A DNA stretch of 30,918 nucleotides from Zoogloeaceae bacterium (lineage in GTDB: Bacteria > Pseudomonadota > Gammaproteobacteria > Burkholderiales > Rhodocyclaceae): the NCBI GenBank assembly GCA_031274855.1, contig JAISPO010000054.1, forward strand, positions 1 through 30,918, in the 5' to 3' direction. Under the pieces are notes generated by a model that did not search any database, was not told the origin of the DNA, and saw nothing but the letters and a program-made list of their open reading frames with translations. Position numbers and translations under genes: made by a program. The first letter of the stretch is position 1. The number at the start of each line of letters is the position of its first letter. Below, in pieces: positions 23,975 through 30,918 of the stretch.

Positions 23975-24004
23975 TTGAGATCGGAATTTTTGTACGCTTA
24001 ATAT
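23975..24004 (+). promoter_or_regulatory. Candidate promoter of cysE
   Basis: TTGAGA (23975-23980), an 18-bp spacer and TAATAT (23999-24004) lie in the 46-bp gap between trmJ and cysE. The -10 would place the transcription start about at the ribosome binding region, very close to the ATG at 24014, so the leader would be nearly absent. This makes the call tentative. Confidence 0.3.
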
Positions 24005-24013
24005 CTTTTGCTT

Positions 24014-24769
24014 ATGTTCACTCATTTTCGTGAAGACATCGCCTGCGTTTTCGAGCGCGATCCGGCAGCCAGGACAACTTGGGAAGTCCTGACCTGCTAT
24101 CCGGGTTTCCACGCCCTGACGCTGCATCGTTTCTCGCATTGGCTGTGGGGCCACCGCCTGCGCTGGCTCGCCCGCTGGTCGTCGCATTTCGGGCGCTGGC
24201 TGACCGGCATCGAAATTCATCCGGGCGCGACCGTCGGCAGGCGGGTGTTCATCGACCACGGCATGGGCGTAGTGATCGGCGAGACGGCCGAAATCGGCGA
24301 TGGTTGCACGCTCTATCATGGCGTGACGCTGGGCGGCACTTCCTGGCATAAGGGCAAGCGCCATCCGACGCTGATGTCCGGCGTGGTCATCGGCGCGGGG
24401 GCGAAGGTGCTGGGGCCCATCACCATCGGCGCGGAGGCCAAGGTGGGATCGAACGCGGTCGTCGTCCGCGATGTTCCCGCAGGGGCCACGGCGGTCGGTA
24501 TTCCGGCGCGCATCGTTCATCCGGGGCAGGAGCAGGTCCGTCAGGAAAAGGCGGCGGAGATGGGCTTTTCCGCCTATGCCGTGACAGGCAAAGAGGATGA
24601 TCCGCTGTCGATGGCGATTCACGGTCTGCTCGACCACGCAGTCGAAACGGATCGCCGCATTGAGGTGCTCCTGCGTTACATCGAGCGTTGCGGCGTTTCG
24701 CTGGAAGACGATGTCGCGACGGCGGACAAGTTTGATCCCAACTACCTGTCCAGGATAGTTGACCAATAA
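24014..24769 (+). CDS. cysE: Serine O-acetyltransferase
   Basis: Makes O-acetylserine from serine and acetyl-CoA, the first step of cysteine synthesis; cysteine is the sulfur donor of the neighbouring IscS. The 251-aa protein has a short N-terminal helical part (1-60) and a left-handed beta-helix of hexapeptide repeats (about 64-170) with IEIHPGA, FIDHGMGVVIGETA (acid-base pair region, Asp81-His82), YHGVTLGGT, GAGAKVLG and VGIPARIV. The N-terminal domain is shorter than in E. coli CysE, like the isc-linked CysE2 of Azotobacter. ATG 24014 is chosen over TTG 24008. The gene's last codons carry part of an IscR site. Confidence 0.95.
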   Translation: MFTHFREDIACVFERDPAARTTWEVLTCYPGFHALTLHRFSHWLWGHRLRWLARWSSHFGRWLTGIEIHPGATVGRRVFIDHGMGVVIGETAEIGDGCTLYHGVTLGGTSWHKGKRHPTLMSGVVIGAGAKVLGPITIGAEAKVGSNAVVVRDVPAGATAVGIPARIVHPGQEQVRQEKAAEMGFSAYAVTGKEDDPLSMAIHGLLDHAVETDRRIEVLLRYIERCGVSLEDDVATADKFDPNYLSRIVDQ

Positions 24770-24779
24770 CCTCAACAAG
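24755..24779 (+). promoter_or_regulatory. Type 1 IscR binding site, distal copy
   Basis: The 25-bp stretch beginning ATAGTTGACC agrees with the type 1 IscR consensus (ATASYYGACTRWWWYAGTCRRSTAT) at 19 of 25 positions by hand alignment, including the whole left half ATAGTTGAC. It covers the -35 box TTGACC (24759-24764) of the iscR promoter and the end of cysE. Binding of 2Fe-2S IscR here would repress the isc operon. Confidence 0.7.
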
Positions 24780-24788
24780 TAATATAGT
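24759..24788 (+). promoter_or_regulatory. Promoter of the isc operon
   Basis: TTGACC (24759-24764, five of six), an 18-bp spacer and TATAGT (24783-24788, five of six) lie about 60 bp before iscR. The -35 box is within the last codons and stop of cysE. Both boxes are covered by IscR-like sites. Confidence 0.75.
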
Positions 24789-24808
24789 TTAGAAGCGCGG
24801 TCGGATAT
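24784..24808 (+). promoter_or_regulatory. Type 1 IscR binding site, proximal copy
   Basis: Twenty-five bases from ATAGTT to CGGATAT match the type 1 IscR consensus at 17 of 25 positions; the right half GGTCGGATAT is strong, the middle is weak. The site starts 29 bp after the first and overlaps the -10 box. Paired sites at the iscR promoter are known in E. coli. Confidence 0.6.
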
Positions 24809-24847
24809 TGTGCCGCCCCCTTCAACGAGAGACTTTGAGGTGCCTTT

Positions 24848-25336
24848 ATGCGATTAACAACCAAAGGCCGTTTCGCGGTAACGGCGATGATTGATCTCGG
24901 CCTGCGTCAGCACGCCGGTCCTGTAACGCTGGCAAGCATTGCCGAGCGCCAGAAAATTTCCCTGTCCTATCTGGAGCAGCTATTCGGCAAGCTGCGCCGC
25001 AATCGTCTTGTCGCCAGCGTGCGCGGCCCCGGCGGCGGTTATTGTGTCGCCAAGCCGATGTACCAGATGTCGGTGGCCGACATCATTCAGGCCGTCGATG
25101 AGACGCTGGATGCGACCCAGTGCAGCGGCCGCGCCGACTGTCACGACGATCATCCCTGCATGACGCATACCCTGTGGAGTACGCTGAACGAAAAGATGTT
25201 CGAATACCTGCGTTCCGTGACCCTGCAGGAACTGGTCGATCAGCAGAAGAACGATGCCGGCTATCAAGCTGCGCCGCCGGTAGAACAGCCTGTTCGCCGG
25301 CCCATGCGCCGCATTCCGATGACAGTCACGGCCTGA
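24848..25336 (+). CDS. iscR: Iron-sulfur cluster regulator IscR
   Basis: Rrf2-family transcription factor that senses iron-sulfur status with its own 2Fe-2S cluster and represses isc when loaded. The 162-aa protein starts with MRLTTKGRFAVTAMIDL, has the winged-helix recognition part SLSYLEQLFGKLRR and RGPGGGY, and holds the cluster ligands at Cys92, Cys98, Cys104 and His107, the same numbers as in E. coli. GAGG at 24837-24840 is the ribosome binding site. It heads the isc operon and probably controls the two sites in its own promoter. Confidence 0.98.
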   Translation: MRLTTKGRFAVTAMIDLGLRQHAGPVTLASIAERQKISLSYLEQLFGKLRRNRLVASVRGPGGGYCVAKPMYQMSVADIIQAVDETLDATQCSGRADCHDDHPCMTHTLWSTLNEKMFEYLRSVTLQELVDQQKNDAGYQAAPPVEQPVRRPMRRIPMTVTA

Positions 25337-25362
25337 AGCCGGACGGCTGAAGGAGAAAGACG

Positions 25363-26577
25363 ATGTTGAAGTTGCCCATCTATCTCGATTACTCGGCGAC
25401 CACGCCGGTCGACCCGCGAGTAGCGCAGAAGATGATTCCGTATTTGACTGAGCATTTCGGCAATCCCGCGTCCCGCTCCCATCCGTTCGGATGGGAAGCC
25501 GATGCGGCGGTGGAAGCCGCGCGTGAAGAAGTCGCCAAACTGGTCAATGCTGATCCCAGAGAAATCATCTGGACTTCGGGCGCGACCGAGTCGGACAATC
25601 TGGCGATCAAGGGCGCTGCTCATTTTTACGCGGGCAGCAAGGGCAAGCACATCATCACCGTCGCCACCGAGCACAAGGCCGTGCTCGATACCTGCAAGGA
25701 AATGGAGCGCGAAGGTTTCGAGGTGACTTATCTCGAACCGCAGGAAAGTGGCCTGCTTGATCTCGGCCAGTTCAAAGCGGCGCTGCGCAAAGATACCGTG
25801 CTGGCTTCGGTGATGGCCGTCAATAACGAAATCGGCGTCATTCAGCCGATTGCCGAACTCGGCGCGCTCTGCCGCGAGAATGGCACCCTCTTTCACGTCG
25901 ACGCGGCGCAGGCGACCGGCAAAATGCCGATTGATCTTGCCGAGTTGCCGGTCGATTTGATGTCCTTCTCCGCGCACAAAACCTACGGCCCCAAGGGCAT
26001 CGGCGCGCTTTATGTCCGGCGCAAGCCGCGCGTTCGCATCGAAGCGCAAATGCACGGCGGCGGTCACGAGCGCGGCATGCGTTCCGGTACGCTGGCGACG
26101 CATCAAATCGTTGGCATGGGCGAAGCCTTCCGTCTGGCCCGTCTGGAAATGGCCGCCGAGAACGAGCGCATCCGCGCCCTGCGCGACCGCCTGCTGCAAG
26201 GGCTGACCGGCATTGAGGCAGTGTGCGTCAACGGCGATCTCGAAAGCCGCGTGCCGCACAACCTCAACCTCAGCTTCGCCTATGTCGAAGGCGAATCGCT
26301 GATGATGGCGATTAAAGACATCGCCGTTTCCTCCGGCTCGGCCTGCACGTCAGCCTCGCTCGAACCTTCCTATGTGTTGCGCGCGCTTGGGCGGCCTGAT
26401 GAGCTGGCGCATAGTTCGATCCGCTTCACGCTGGGCCGCTTCACCACCAGCGAGGAAATCGACTACACGGTCAAACTGCTGCGCGAAAAAATTGCCAAGC
26501 TGCGCGATCTGTCGCCGCTCTGGGAAATGTACAAGGACGGCATCGACATCAACACCGTGCAATGGGCGGCGCACTAG
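25363..26577 (+). CDS. iscS: Cysteine desulfurase IscS
   Basis: Pyridoxal-phosphate enzyme that takes sulfur from cysteine as a persulfide and gives it to IscU, and also to tRNA thiolation and other acceptors. The 404-aa length equals that of E. coli. The cofactor Lys206 is in SFSAHKTYGPKG, the conserved TEHKAVLD (His104) is present, and the persulfide Cys328 lies in SSGSACTSAS. It stands 26 bp after iscR with GGAG in front of ATG 25363. Confidence 0.98.
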   Translation: MLKLPIYLDYSATTPVDPRVAQKMIPYLTEHFGNPASRSHPFGWEADAAVEAAREEVAKLVNADPREIIWTSGATESDNLAIKGAAHFYAGSKGKHIITVATEHKAVLDTCKEMEREGFEVTYLEPQESGLLDLGQFKAALRKDTVLASVMAVNNEIGVIQPIAELGALCRENGTLFHVDAAQATGKMPIDLAELPVDLMSFSAHKTYGPKGIGALYVRRKPRVRIEAQMHGGGHERGMRSGTLATHQIVGMGEAFRLARLEMAAENERIRALRDRLLQGLTGIEAVCVNGDLESRVPHNLNLSFAYVEGESLMMAIKDIAVSSGSACTSASLEPSYVLRALGRPDELAHSSIRFTLGRFTTSEEIDYTVKLLREKIAKLRDLSPLWEMYKDGIDINTVQWAAH

Positions 26578-26586
26578 GAGAACAGC

Positions 26587-26970
26587 ATGTCATACAGCAC
26601 CAAAGTTATCGACCACTATGAAAACCCGCGCAATGCCGGTTCCTTCGACAAGGACGATGGCGGCGTCGGTACCGGCATGGTCGGCGCGCCGGCCTGCGGC
26701 GATGTCATGAAGTTGCAGATCAAGGTCGGCAAGGGCGGCGTCATCGAGGATGCCAAGTTCAAGACCTACGGCTGCGGCTCGGCCATCGCCTCGTCGTCGC
26801 TGGTCACCGAATGGGTCAAGGGCAAGACGCTGGAACAGGCGCTGGAAATCAAGAACATCCAGATCGCGGAAGAACTGGCATTGCCGCCGGTGAAAATTCA
26901 CTGTTCCATTCTGGCGGAGGACGCGATTAAAGCGGCCGTCGCCGACTACAGGAAAAAGCAGGGAGCCTGA
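26587..26970 (+). CDS. iscU: Iron-sulfur cluster scaffold IscU
   Basis: Scaffold on which the 2Fe-2S cluster is built from IscS sulfur, iron and Fdx electrons. The 127-aa protein has Cys37 (GAPACGDV, with Asp39), Cys63 (YGCGSAIASS) and Cys106 (KIHCSILAEDA), numbers identical to E. coli, and the LPPVK motif at 99-103 that HscA recognises. It lies 9 bp after iscS. Confidence 0.98.
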   Translation: MSYSTKVIDHYENPRNAGSFDKDDGGVGTGMVGAPACGDVMKLQIKVGKGGVIEDAKFKTYGCGSAIASSSLVTEWVKGKTLEQALEIKNIQIAEELALPPVKIHCSILAEDAIKAAVADYRKKQGA

Positions 26971-26972
26971 AC

Positions 26973-27296
26973 ATGGCCATCACCATGACTGAAAGCGCCG
27001 CCAAACATGTGGCGAATTTTCTTGCCAAGCGCGGCAAGGGCATCGGCATCCGCCTCGGCGTGAAAACGTCGGGCTGTTCCGGCATGGCCTACAAGCTGGA
27101 ATTCGCCGATGCCGCCGATCCCGAAGACTTGGTATTCGATACGCAGGGTCTGAAGATCATCGTCGATCCGCGCAGCCTGCCGTATATCGACGGCACGGAA
27201 CTCGATTACACGCGGGAAGGGCTGAACGAAGGCTTCAAGTTCAACAACCCGAACATCAAGGATCAGTGCGGTTGCGGCGAATCGTTTACCGTTTGA
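26973..27296 (+). CDS. iscA: A-type iron-sulfur carrier IscA
   Basis: HesB/A-type carrier involved in delivery or maturation of 4Fe-4S clusters. The 107-aa protein carries Cys35 (TSGCSGMAY), Cys99 and Cys101 (DQCGCGESF), the standard ligand set at the E. coli positions. It begins 2 bp after iscU and ends 1 bp before hscB. Confidence 0.98.
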   Translation: MAITMTESAAKHVANFLAKRGKGIGIRLGVKTSGCSGMAYKLEFADAADPEDLVFDTQGLKIIVDPRSLPYIDGTELDYTREGLNEGFKFNNPNIKDQCGCGESFTV

Positions 27297-27297
27297 C

Positions 27298-27846
27298 ATG
27301 ATTTTCAGCCCAGACGATTTTGCCCGCGACCACTTTGCGCTGTTCGGCCTGCCGCGCCGTCAGGCGCTCGACGAGACCGAACTCGAGCGCCAATACCGCG
27401 ACGTGCAGGCCCGTGTGCATCCCGACAAGCACACCCATTTGACCGAGGCCGATCAACGGCTGGCGATGCAGTGGGCCACCCGGACGAATGAGGCTTACGC
27501 AACGCTGAAAAGCCCGCTCAAACGCGCGGTCTACCTACTCTGCCTGCTTGGGCATGATCTTCATGCCGAGCGGAATACCGCGATGCCCGCCGGATTTCTC
27601 ATTGAGCAGATCGGCTTGCGCGAGGCGGTGGCCGAGGCGCGCGGCGCGAGCGGCATCGGCGAGCTGGAACGTCTGCGTCGCCAAATGCAAACTGAAATGA
27701 GCAACCAGTATCAACGTCTGACGCAGGCGATGGATGAAGCGCATGACTATGAACGCGCCGCCGGCATCGCGCGCGAATTGATGTTTCAGGAAAAGCTGAT
27801 TTACGAAATCGATGAGGCGCTGGAAGCCGTCGAAGCGAACGCATAA
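27298..27846 (+). CDS. hscB: Co-chaperone HscB
   Basis: J-domain protein that brings IscU to HscA and stimulates its ATPase. The 182-aa protein has an N-terminal J domain (about 9-80) with the HPD motif at 41-43 (VHPDKHTHL) and a C-terminal three-helix IscU-binding domain (about 95-180). The ATG at 27298 follows iscA by one base; the stop overlaps the hscA start by one base (TAATG). Confidence 0.97.
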   Translation: MIFSPDDFARDHFALFGLPRRQALDETELERQYRDVQARVHPDKHTHLTEADQRLAMQWATRTNEAYATLKSPLKRAVYLLCLLGHDLHAERNTAMPAGFLIEQIGLREAVAEARGASGIGELERLRRQMQTEMSNQYQRLTQAMDEAHDYERAAGIARELMFQEKLIYEIDEALEAVEANA

Positions 27847-29708
27847 TGGCATTACTGCAAATTTCCGAACCCGGCCAATCAGCGGCCCCGCATGAACACC
27901 GTCTGGTGGTCGGCATCGACCTCGGCACGACGAATTCGCTGGTAGCCACTGTGCGCAGCGGCCTCTCGGCCGCCCTTAAAGACGAACTGGGGCGGCTGTT
28001 GTTACCCTCGGTCGTCCATTACGCAGCCGGTGGAACCATCGAGGTCGGTTATGGCGCGCAGGCGCATCAGTCGACCGATCCCCGCAACACCATCGTTTCG
28101 GTCAAGCGTTTCATGGGCCGCGGACGCAAGGACATCGCCAACATCGACGCGATGCCCTACGATTTCGTGGACGCCGAAGGCATGATCAAGCTGCGCACCG
28201 CGCAGGGCGTCAAGTCGCCGGTCGAAATCTCGGCGGATATTCTGCGCAATTTGCGTGTGCGCGCCGAAGCCGCGCTCGGTGGGCCGCTGACCGGCGCGGT
28301 CATCACTGTGCCCGCGTATTTCGACGACGCTCAGCGGCAGACCACCAAAGACGCGGCCCGCCTTGCCGGTCTCGATGTGTTGCGCCTGCTCAACGAACCG
28401 ACTGCGGCAGCGATTGCCTACGGCCTCGACAACGCAGCCGAAGGTATTTACGCCATTTACGATCTGGGCGGCGGCACGTTCGATATTTCGATTCTGAAAC
28501 TCGCCAAGGGCGTTTTCCAAGTGCTGTCCACGGGCGGCGATTCGGCGCTGGGCGGCGATGATTTCGATCATCGGGTGTTTTGCTGGATTATCGAGCAAGC
28601 CAAACTGACGCCCGTATCGCTGCACGACGCGCGGCTGCTGCAAACCCACGCCCGCGAAGCCAAGGAATATTTGACCTTCAATGGCGAAGCGCCGATTACC
28701 GCCAAGCTGTCGACCGGCGAGTTCGTCGATCTCAAACTGACGCCGGCCATTTTCACGGAAATCACCAAAACGCTGGTGCAAAAAACGCTCACGGCAACGC
28801 GCAAAGCCTTGCGCGATGCCGGTCTCGCGCCGAGCGATATCAAAGGCGTGGTCATGGTCGGCGGCGCGACGCGAATGCCGCAGGTTCAGAAAGCGGTCGG
28901 CGAATATTTCGGTCAGGAGCCGCTCAACAATCTCGACCCCGATCGCGTTGTCGCGCTGGGCGCGGCCATTCAAGCCAACCTACTGGCTGGAAACCGCGCC
29001 GCCGGAGACGACTGGCTGCTGCTCGATGTCATTCCGCTGTCGCTGGGCATCGAGACCATGGGCGGCCTCACCGAAAAAATCATCCCGCGCAACGCGACGA
29101 TTCCGGTCGCGCGCGCGCAGGACTTCACCACCTTCAAGGATGGCCAGACCGCGATGGCGCTGCATGTGGTGCAAGGCGAGCGCGAACTGGTCTCCGACTG
29201 CCGCAGCCTCGCCCGCTTTGAACTGCGCGGCATTCCGCCGATGGTCGCAGGGGCGGCGCGAATCCGCGTTACTTTTCAGGTCGACGCGGACGGGTTGCTG
29301 TCGGTCGCCGCCCGCGAGCAAACCACCGGCCACGAGGCCCGCATTGAAGTCAAACCTTCCTATGGGCTGACCGACGACGAAGTGGCGGCCATGCTCAAAG
29401 ACGGCTTCTCGCACACGGGCGACGATGCCTTCCGGCGCGCGCTGCGCGAAGCGCAGGTCGAAGCGCAACGGCTGATCGAGGCCGTGCAATCGGCGCTCAG
29501 GGAAGACGCCCAACTCCTGTCAGCGCCGGAGCACACGCATATCGACTCCTGCGTCGCCGGATTGCAAGCCGTGATGATGGGCGACGACCGCCGCGCCATC
29601 GACAACGCCATGGCCGCACTCAGCAAAGGCACGGCGGAATTCGCCGCGCGACGCATGAACCGGAGTGTGCAACGGGCGCTTTCCGGCAAAAAAGTTTCGG
29701 AGCTTTAA
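27846..29708 (+). CDS. hscA: Hsp70-type chaperone HscA
   Basis: Specialised DnaK homologue that releases the cluster from IscU. The 620-aa protein has the ATP-binding domain with GIDLGTTNS (23-31), VITVPAYFDDAQRQTTKDAA, the phosphate loop IYDLGGGTFDIS and the VMVGGATRMPQVQ loop, the interdomain linker LLLDVIPLSLGIE, and a substrate-binding domain with helical lid. The length and the lack of the acidic DnaK tail fit HscA rather than DnaK. It is coupled to hscB. Confidence 0.97.
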   Translation: MALLQISEPGQSAAPHEHRLVVGIDLGTTNSLVATVRSGLSAALKDELGRLLLPSVVHYAAGGTIEVGYGAQAHQSTDPRNTIVSVKRFMGRGRKDIANIDAMPYDFVDAEGMIKLRTAQGVKSPVEISADILRNLRVRAEAALGGPLTGAVITVPAYFDDAQRQTTKDAARLAGLDVLRLLNEPTAAAIAYGLDNAAEGIYAIYDLGGGTFDISILKLAKGVFQVLSTGGDSALGGDDFDHRVFCWIIEQAKLTPVSLHDARLLQTHAREAKEYLTFNGEAPITAKLSTGEFVDLKLTPAIFTEITKTLVQKTLTATRKALRDAGLAPSDIKGVVMVGGATRMPQVQKAVGEYFGQEPLNNLDPDRVVALGAAIQANLLAGNRAAGDDWLLLDVIPLSLGIETMGGLTEKIIPRNATIPVARAQDFTTFKDGQTAMALHVVQGERELVSDCRSLARFELRGIPPMVAGAARIRVTFQVDADGLLSVAAREQTTGHEARIEVKPSYGLTDDEVAAMLKDGFSHTGDDAFRRALREAQVEAQRLIEAVQSALREDAQLLSAPEHTHIDSCVAGLQAVMMGDDRRAIDNAMAALSKGTAEFAARRMNRSVQRALSGKKVSEL

Positions 29709-29711
29709 TCC

Positions 29712-30062
29712 ATGACCCGCATCATCGTCCTGCCGCACCCCGCGCTTTGTCCCGAAGGCGCCGTCATCGAAGCGGAACCCGGAACCTCCCTCTGCGACGC
29801 GCTGCTCGCCAACGGCATTGAAATCGAACACGCCTGCGAAAAATCCTGCGCCTGCACCACCTGCCACATCATCATCCGCGAAGGCTACCCCTCGCTCGAC
29901 CCCGCCGAAGAAACCGAAGACGACCTGCTCGACAAAGCATGGGGGCTGACCTCCGCCTCGCGCCTGTCCTGCCAGGCCATCATCGCCGATACGCCGCTCA
30001 CTGTCGAAATCCCGAAATACACCATCAACATGGTCAAAGAGGGCGGAGGTAAGCGCAAATGA
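29712..30062 (+). CDS. fdx: ISC-type 2Fe-2S ferredoxin
   Basis: Electron donor for cluster assembly on IscU. The 116-aa adrenodoxin-type protein has ligands Cys42, Cys48, Cys51 and Cys87, plus the extra conserved Cys46 of the ISC group (HACEKSCACTTCH). It is slightly longer at the C-terminus than the E. coli protein, ending in KEGGGKRK. It begins 3 bp after hscA and overlaps iscX by 4 bp (ATGA). Confidence 0.98.
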   Translation: MTRIIVLPHPALCPEGAVIEAEPGTSLCDALLANGIEIEHACEKSCACTTCHIIIREGYPSLDPAEETEDDLLDKAWGLTSASRLSCQAIIADTPLTVEIPKYTINMVKEGGGKRK

Positions 30063-30253
30063 AGTGGACCGACGTCACCGAAATCGCCATCCAACTGGCC
30101 GACGCCCATCCTGATCAAGACCCCAGGCGCATCAACTTCCTCGACCTGATGAACTGGGTCATCGCGCTGCCCAACTTCACCGGCAACGCCAACCACTGCG
30201 GCGAAAAAATCCTCGAAGCCATCCAGCAGGCATGGATAGACGAGGCTGATTAG
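30059..30253 (+). CDS. iscX: IscX (YfhJ) iron-sulfur assembly adaptor
   Basis: Small acidic protein (64 aa) that binds IscS and iron and modulates desulfurase activity. The family pattern MKWTDVTEIAIQLAD, D-P-x-x-INFLDLMNWV and ILEAIQQAWIDE is clear. It is the last gene of the isc operon. Confidence 0.96.
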   Translation: MKWTDVTEIAIQLADAHPDQDPRRINFLDLMNWVIALPNFTGNANHCGEKILEAIQQAWIDEAD

Positions 30254-30265
30254 CCCCACCCATCT

Positions 30266-30305
30266 CGTCATTCTGCGACTATGCTTCGCTTCGCGCAGAA
30301 TGACG
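30266..30305. repeat. Palindromic repeat CGTCATTCTGCG/CGCAGAATGACG after iscX
   Basis: Perfect 12-bp inverted arms at 30266-30277 and 30294-30305 with a 16-nt loop (ACTATGCTTCGCTTCG). There is no T tract after it, so it is more likely a dispersed repeat than an intrinsic terminator, though the hairpin may protect the isc mRNA 3' end. It shares CGTCATTC with the palindrome near 101-125. Confidence 0.65.
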
Positions 30306-30371
30306 GAAAGAATGTAATCGCTTAAACCGAAAATGCTCTAAGAACTGTAGCCATTGACGGAGAGGTTGAAA

Positions 30372-30650
30372 ATGTTTGATCTGGCGGCAGGATGTTCGCG
30401 TATTTTTAAGTCGGCTTTCAGGCTAATTCCGGTTTTCGGTTTCATGCTGGCCGCGGCGGCTTGTGCCCCTGTTGCGCAGGAGCGCCACAGCAGGATAGGG
30501 TTGGCGAATCCCGCATCGGAAAATTGCATCAAGCTCGGCGGTCAGCTTGAGATACGCCGGGAAACGGGCGGGGAGGTGGGATATTGCCACTTGCCGGATG
30601 GACGGGTCATCGAGGAATGGGCGCTTTTCCGCGAAACCGGAAATAAGTAG
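30372..30650 (+). CDS. Small DUF333-domain lipoprotein
   Basis: The 92-aa protein has an N-terminal hydrophobic stretch (about 17-30, LIPVFGFMLAAAA) ending at Cys31, a probable but imperfect lipobox (AAAC, no Leu at -3). From residue about 46 it shows the DUF333 pattern: NPASENCIKLGG, then LEIRRETGGEVGYCHLPDG and EEWALFR, with two Cys that could form a disulfide. The family is common in proteobacterial periplasmic or outer-membrane small proteins, sometimes labelled putative hemolysin without evidence; function unknown. ATG 30372 is used because AGAGG stands 6 nt before; TTG 30354 is less likely. It lies alone between the isc operon and a TatD-like gene. Confidence 0.8.
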   Translation: MFDLAAGCSRIFKSAFRLIPVFGFMLAAAACAPVAQERHSRIGLANPASENCIKLGGQLEIRRETGGEVGYCHLPDGRVIEEWALFRETGNK

Positions 30651-30724
30651 AACCTCAAACGCCGGGATTGCGCTACGCTTATTCCATTCCGCCGCGCTGA
30701 CGTAATAACCCTTTACATTTGCCC

Positions 30725-30918
30725 ATGCTGATCGACACTCACTGTCATCTGGATGCTGCCGAGTTTGATGGCGACCGTGCTGCTGTGGCGGCGCGGGCAG
30801 AGGCGGTTGGCGTCGGTTGTATGGTGGTGCCGTCGGTGGAGCGGGGCGGGTTCGATGCTGTTGCCGATGTCTGCCGGCAGTTTTCCGGTTGTTGGCCCGC
30901 TTATGGGATTCATCCCCT
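30725..30918 (+). CDS. TatD-family metal-dependent hydrolase (N-terminal part, runs off the window)
   Basis: An open frame from ATG 30725 to the window end codes for MLIDTHCHLDAAEFDGDRAA and onward for 64 codons without stop. THCHLD with His6 and His8 is the metal-binding HxH start of TatD/YcfH/YjjV nucleases; MVVPSVERGGFD and the closing AYGIHP follow the family pattern, and the fold would be a TIM barrel. The Val-Pro-Ser version is closest to YjjV-like members, but subgroup is uncertain from a fragment. The opposite-strand open frame here is a shadow. Confidence 0.85.
   Translation, partial: MLIDTHCHLDAAEFDGDRAAVAARAEAVGVGCMVVPSVERGGFDAVADVCRQFSGCWPAYGIHP

Noticed and set aside
28002..28973. 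323-codon minus-strand open frame inside hscA
   Set aside because: Antisense shadow of hscA; no ribosome binding site or family pattern.

Overview
The window (about 62% GC by impression, strong third-position GC bias) looks like a betaproteobacterial chromosome segment. The order tpiA-secG-tRNA-Leu(GAG)-nuoA-N, the ftsH-folP-glmM neighbourhood and the trmJ-cysE-iscR isc locus all fit Betaproteobacteria, perhaps Rhodocyclales or a relative. That placement is inference from gene order and protein style, not from a search.

Left part (1-4,260): the last codons of a probable ftsH with its terminator, then folP and glmM. A FitAB-type toxin-antitoxin (TA) pair (RHH antitoxin plus PIN toxin) sits between folP and glmM, with a promoter and palindromic operator visible in front of it. 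A second, oppositely oriented TA pair of the Fic/VbhA type lies just after glmM, so the essential glmM gene is bracketed by two TA modules. The Fic module is visibly poorer in GC than its surroundings.

Middle part (4,258-21,057): dgkA (minus strand) diverges from tpiA and secG. A tRNA-Leu follows, then the complete 14-gene nuo operon for respiratory complex I in the order A-B-C-D-E-F-G-H-I-J-K-L-M-N, with overlapping or near-overlapping junctions, and a Nudix hydrolase gene 5 bp after nuoN. A short inverted repeat covers the end of the Nudix gene and reaches the presumed promoter of a lone nucleotide-sugar dehydrogenase gene (tviB-like).

Right part (22,412-30,918): suhB (minus) diverges from trmJ. 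Then come cysE and the full isc operon iscR-iscS-iscU-iscA-hscB-hscA-fdx-iscX for iron-sulfur cluster assembly. The iscR promoter carries two good matches to the type 1 IscR consensus, one over the -35 and one over the -10 element, so the operon is probably repressed by holo-IscR as in E. coli. CysE supplies cysteine precursor to IscS; the clusters made here serve, among others, the eight to nine clusters of the complex I encoded upstream. After iscX come a palindromic repeat, a small DUF333 lipoprotein gene and the start of a TatD-family hydrolase gene that runs off the end.

Most of the window is conserved core genome. The unusual parts are the two TA modules around glmM, the RHH-VbhA fused antitoxin, the IscR site pair and the repeat between nudF and tviB. 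No CRISPR array, insertion sequence or phage gene was seen, and no stretch longer than 300 bases lacks a gene.
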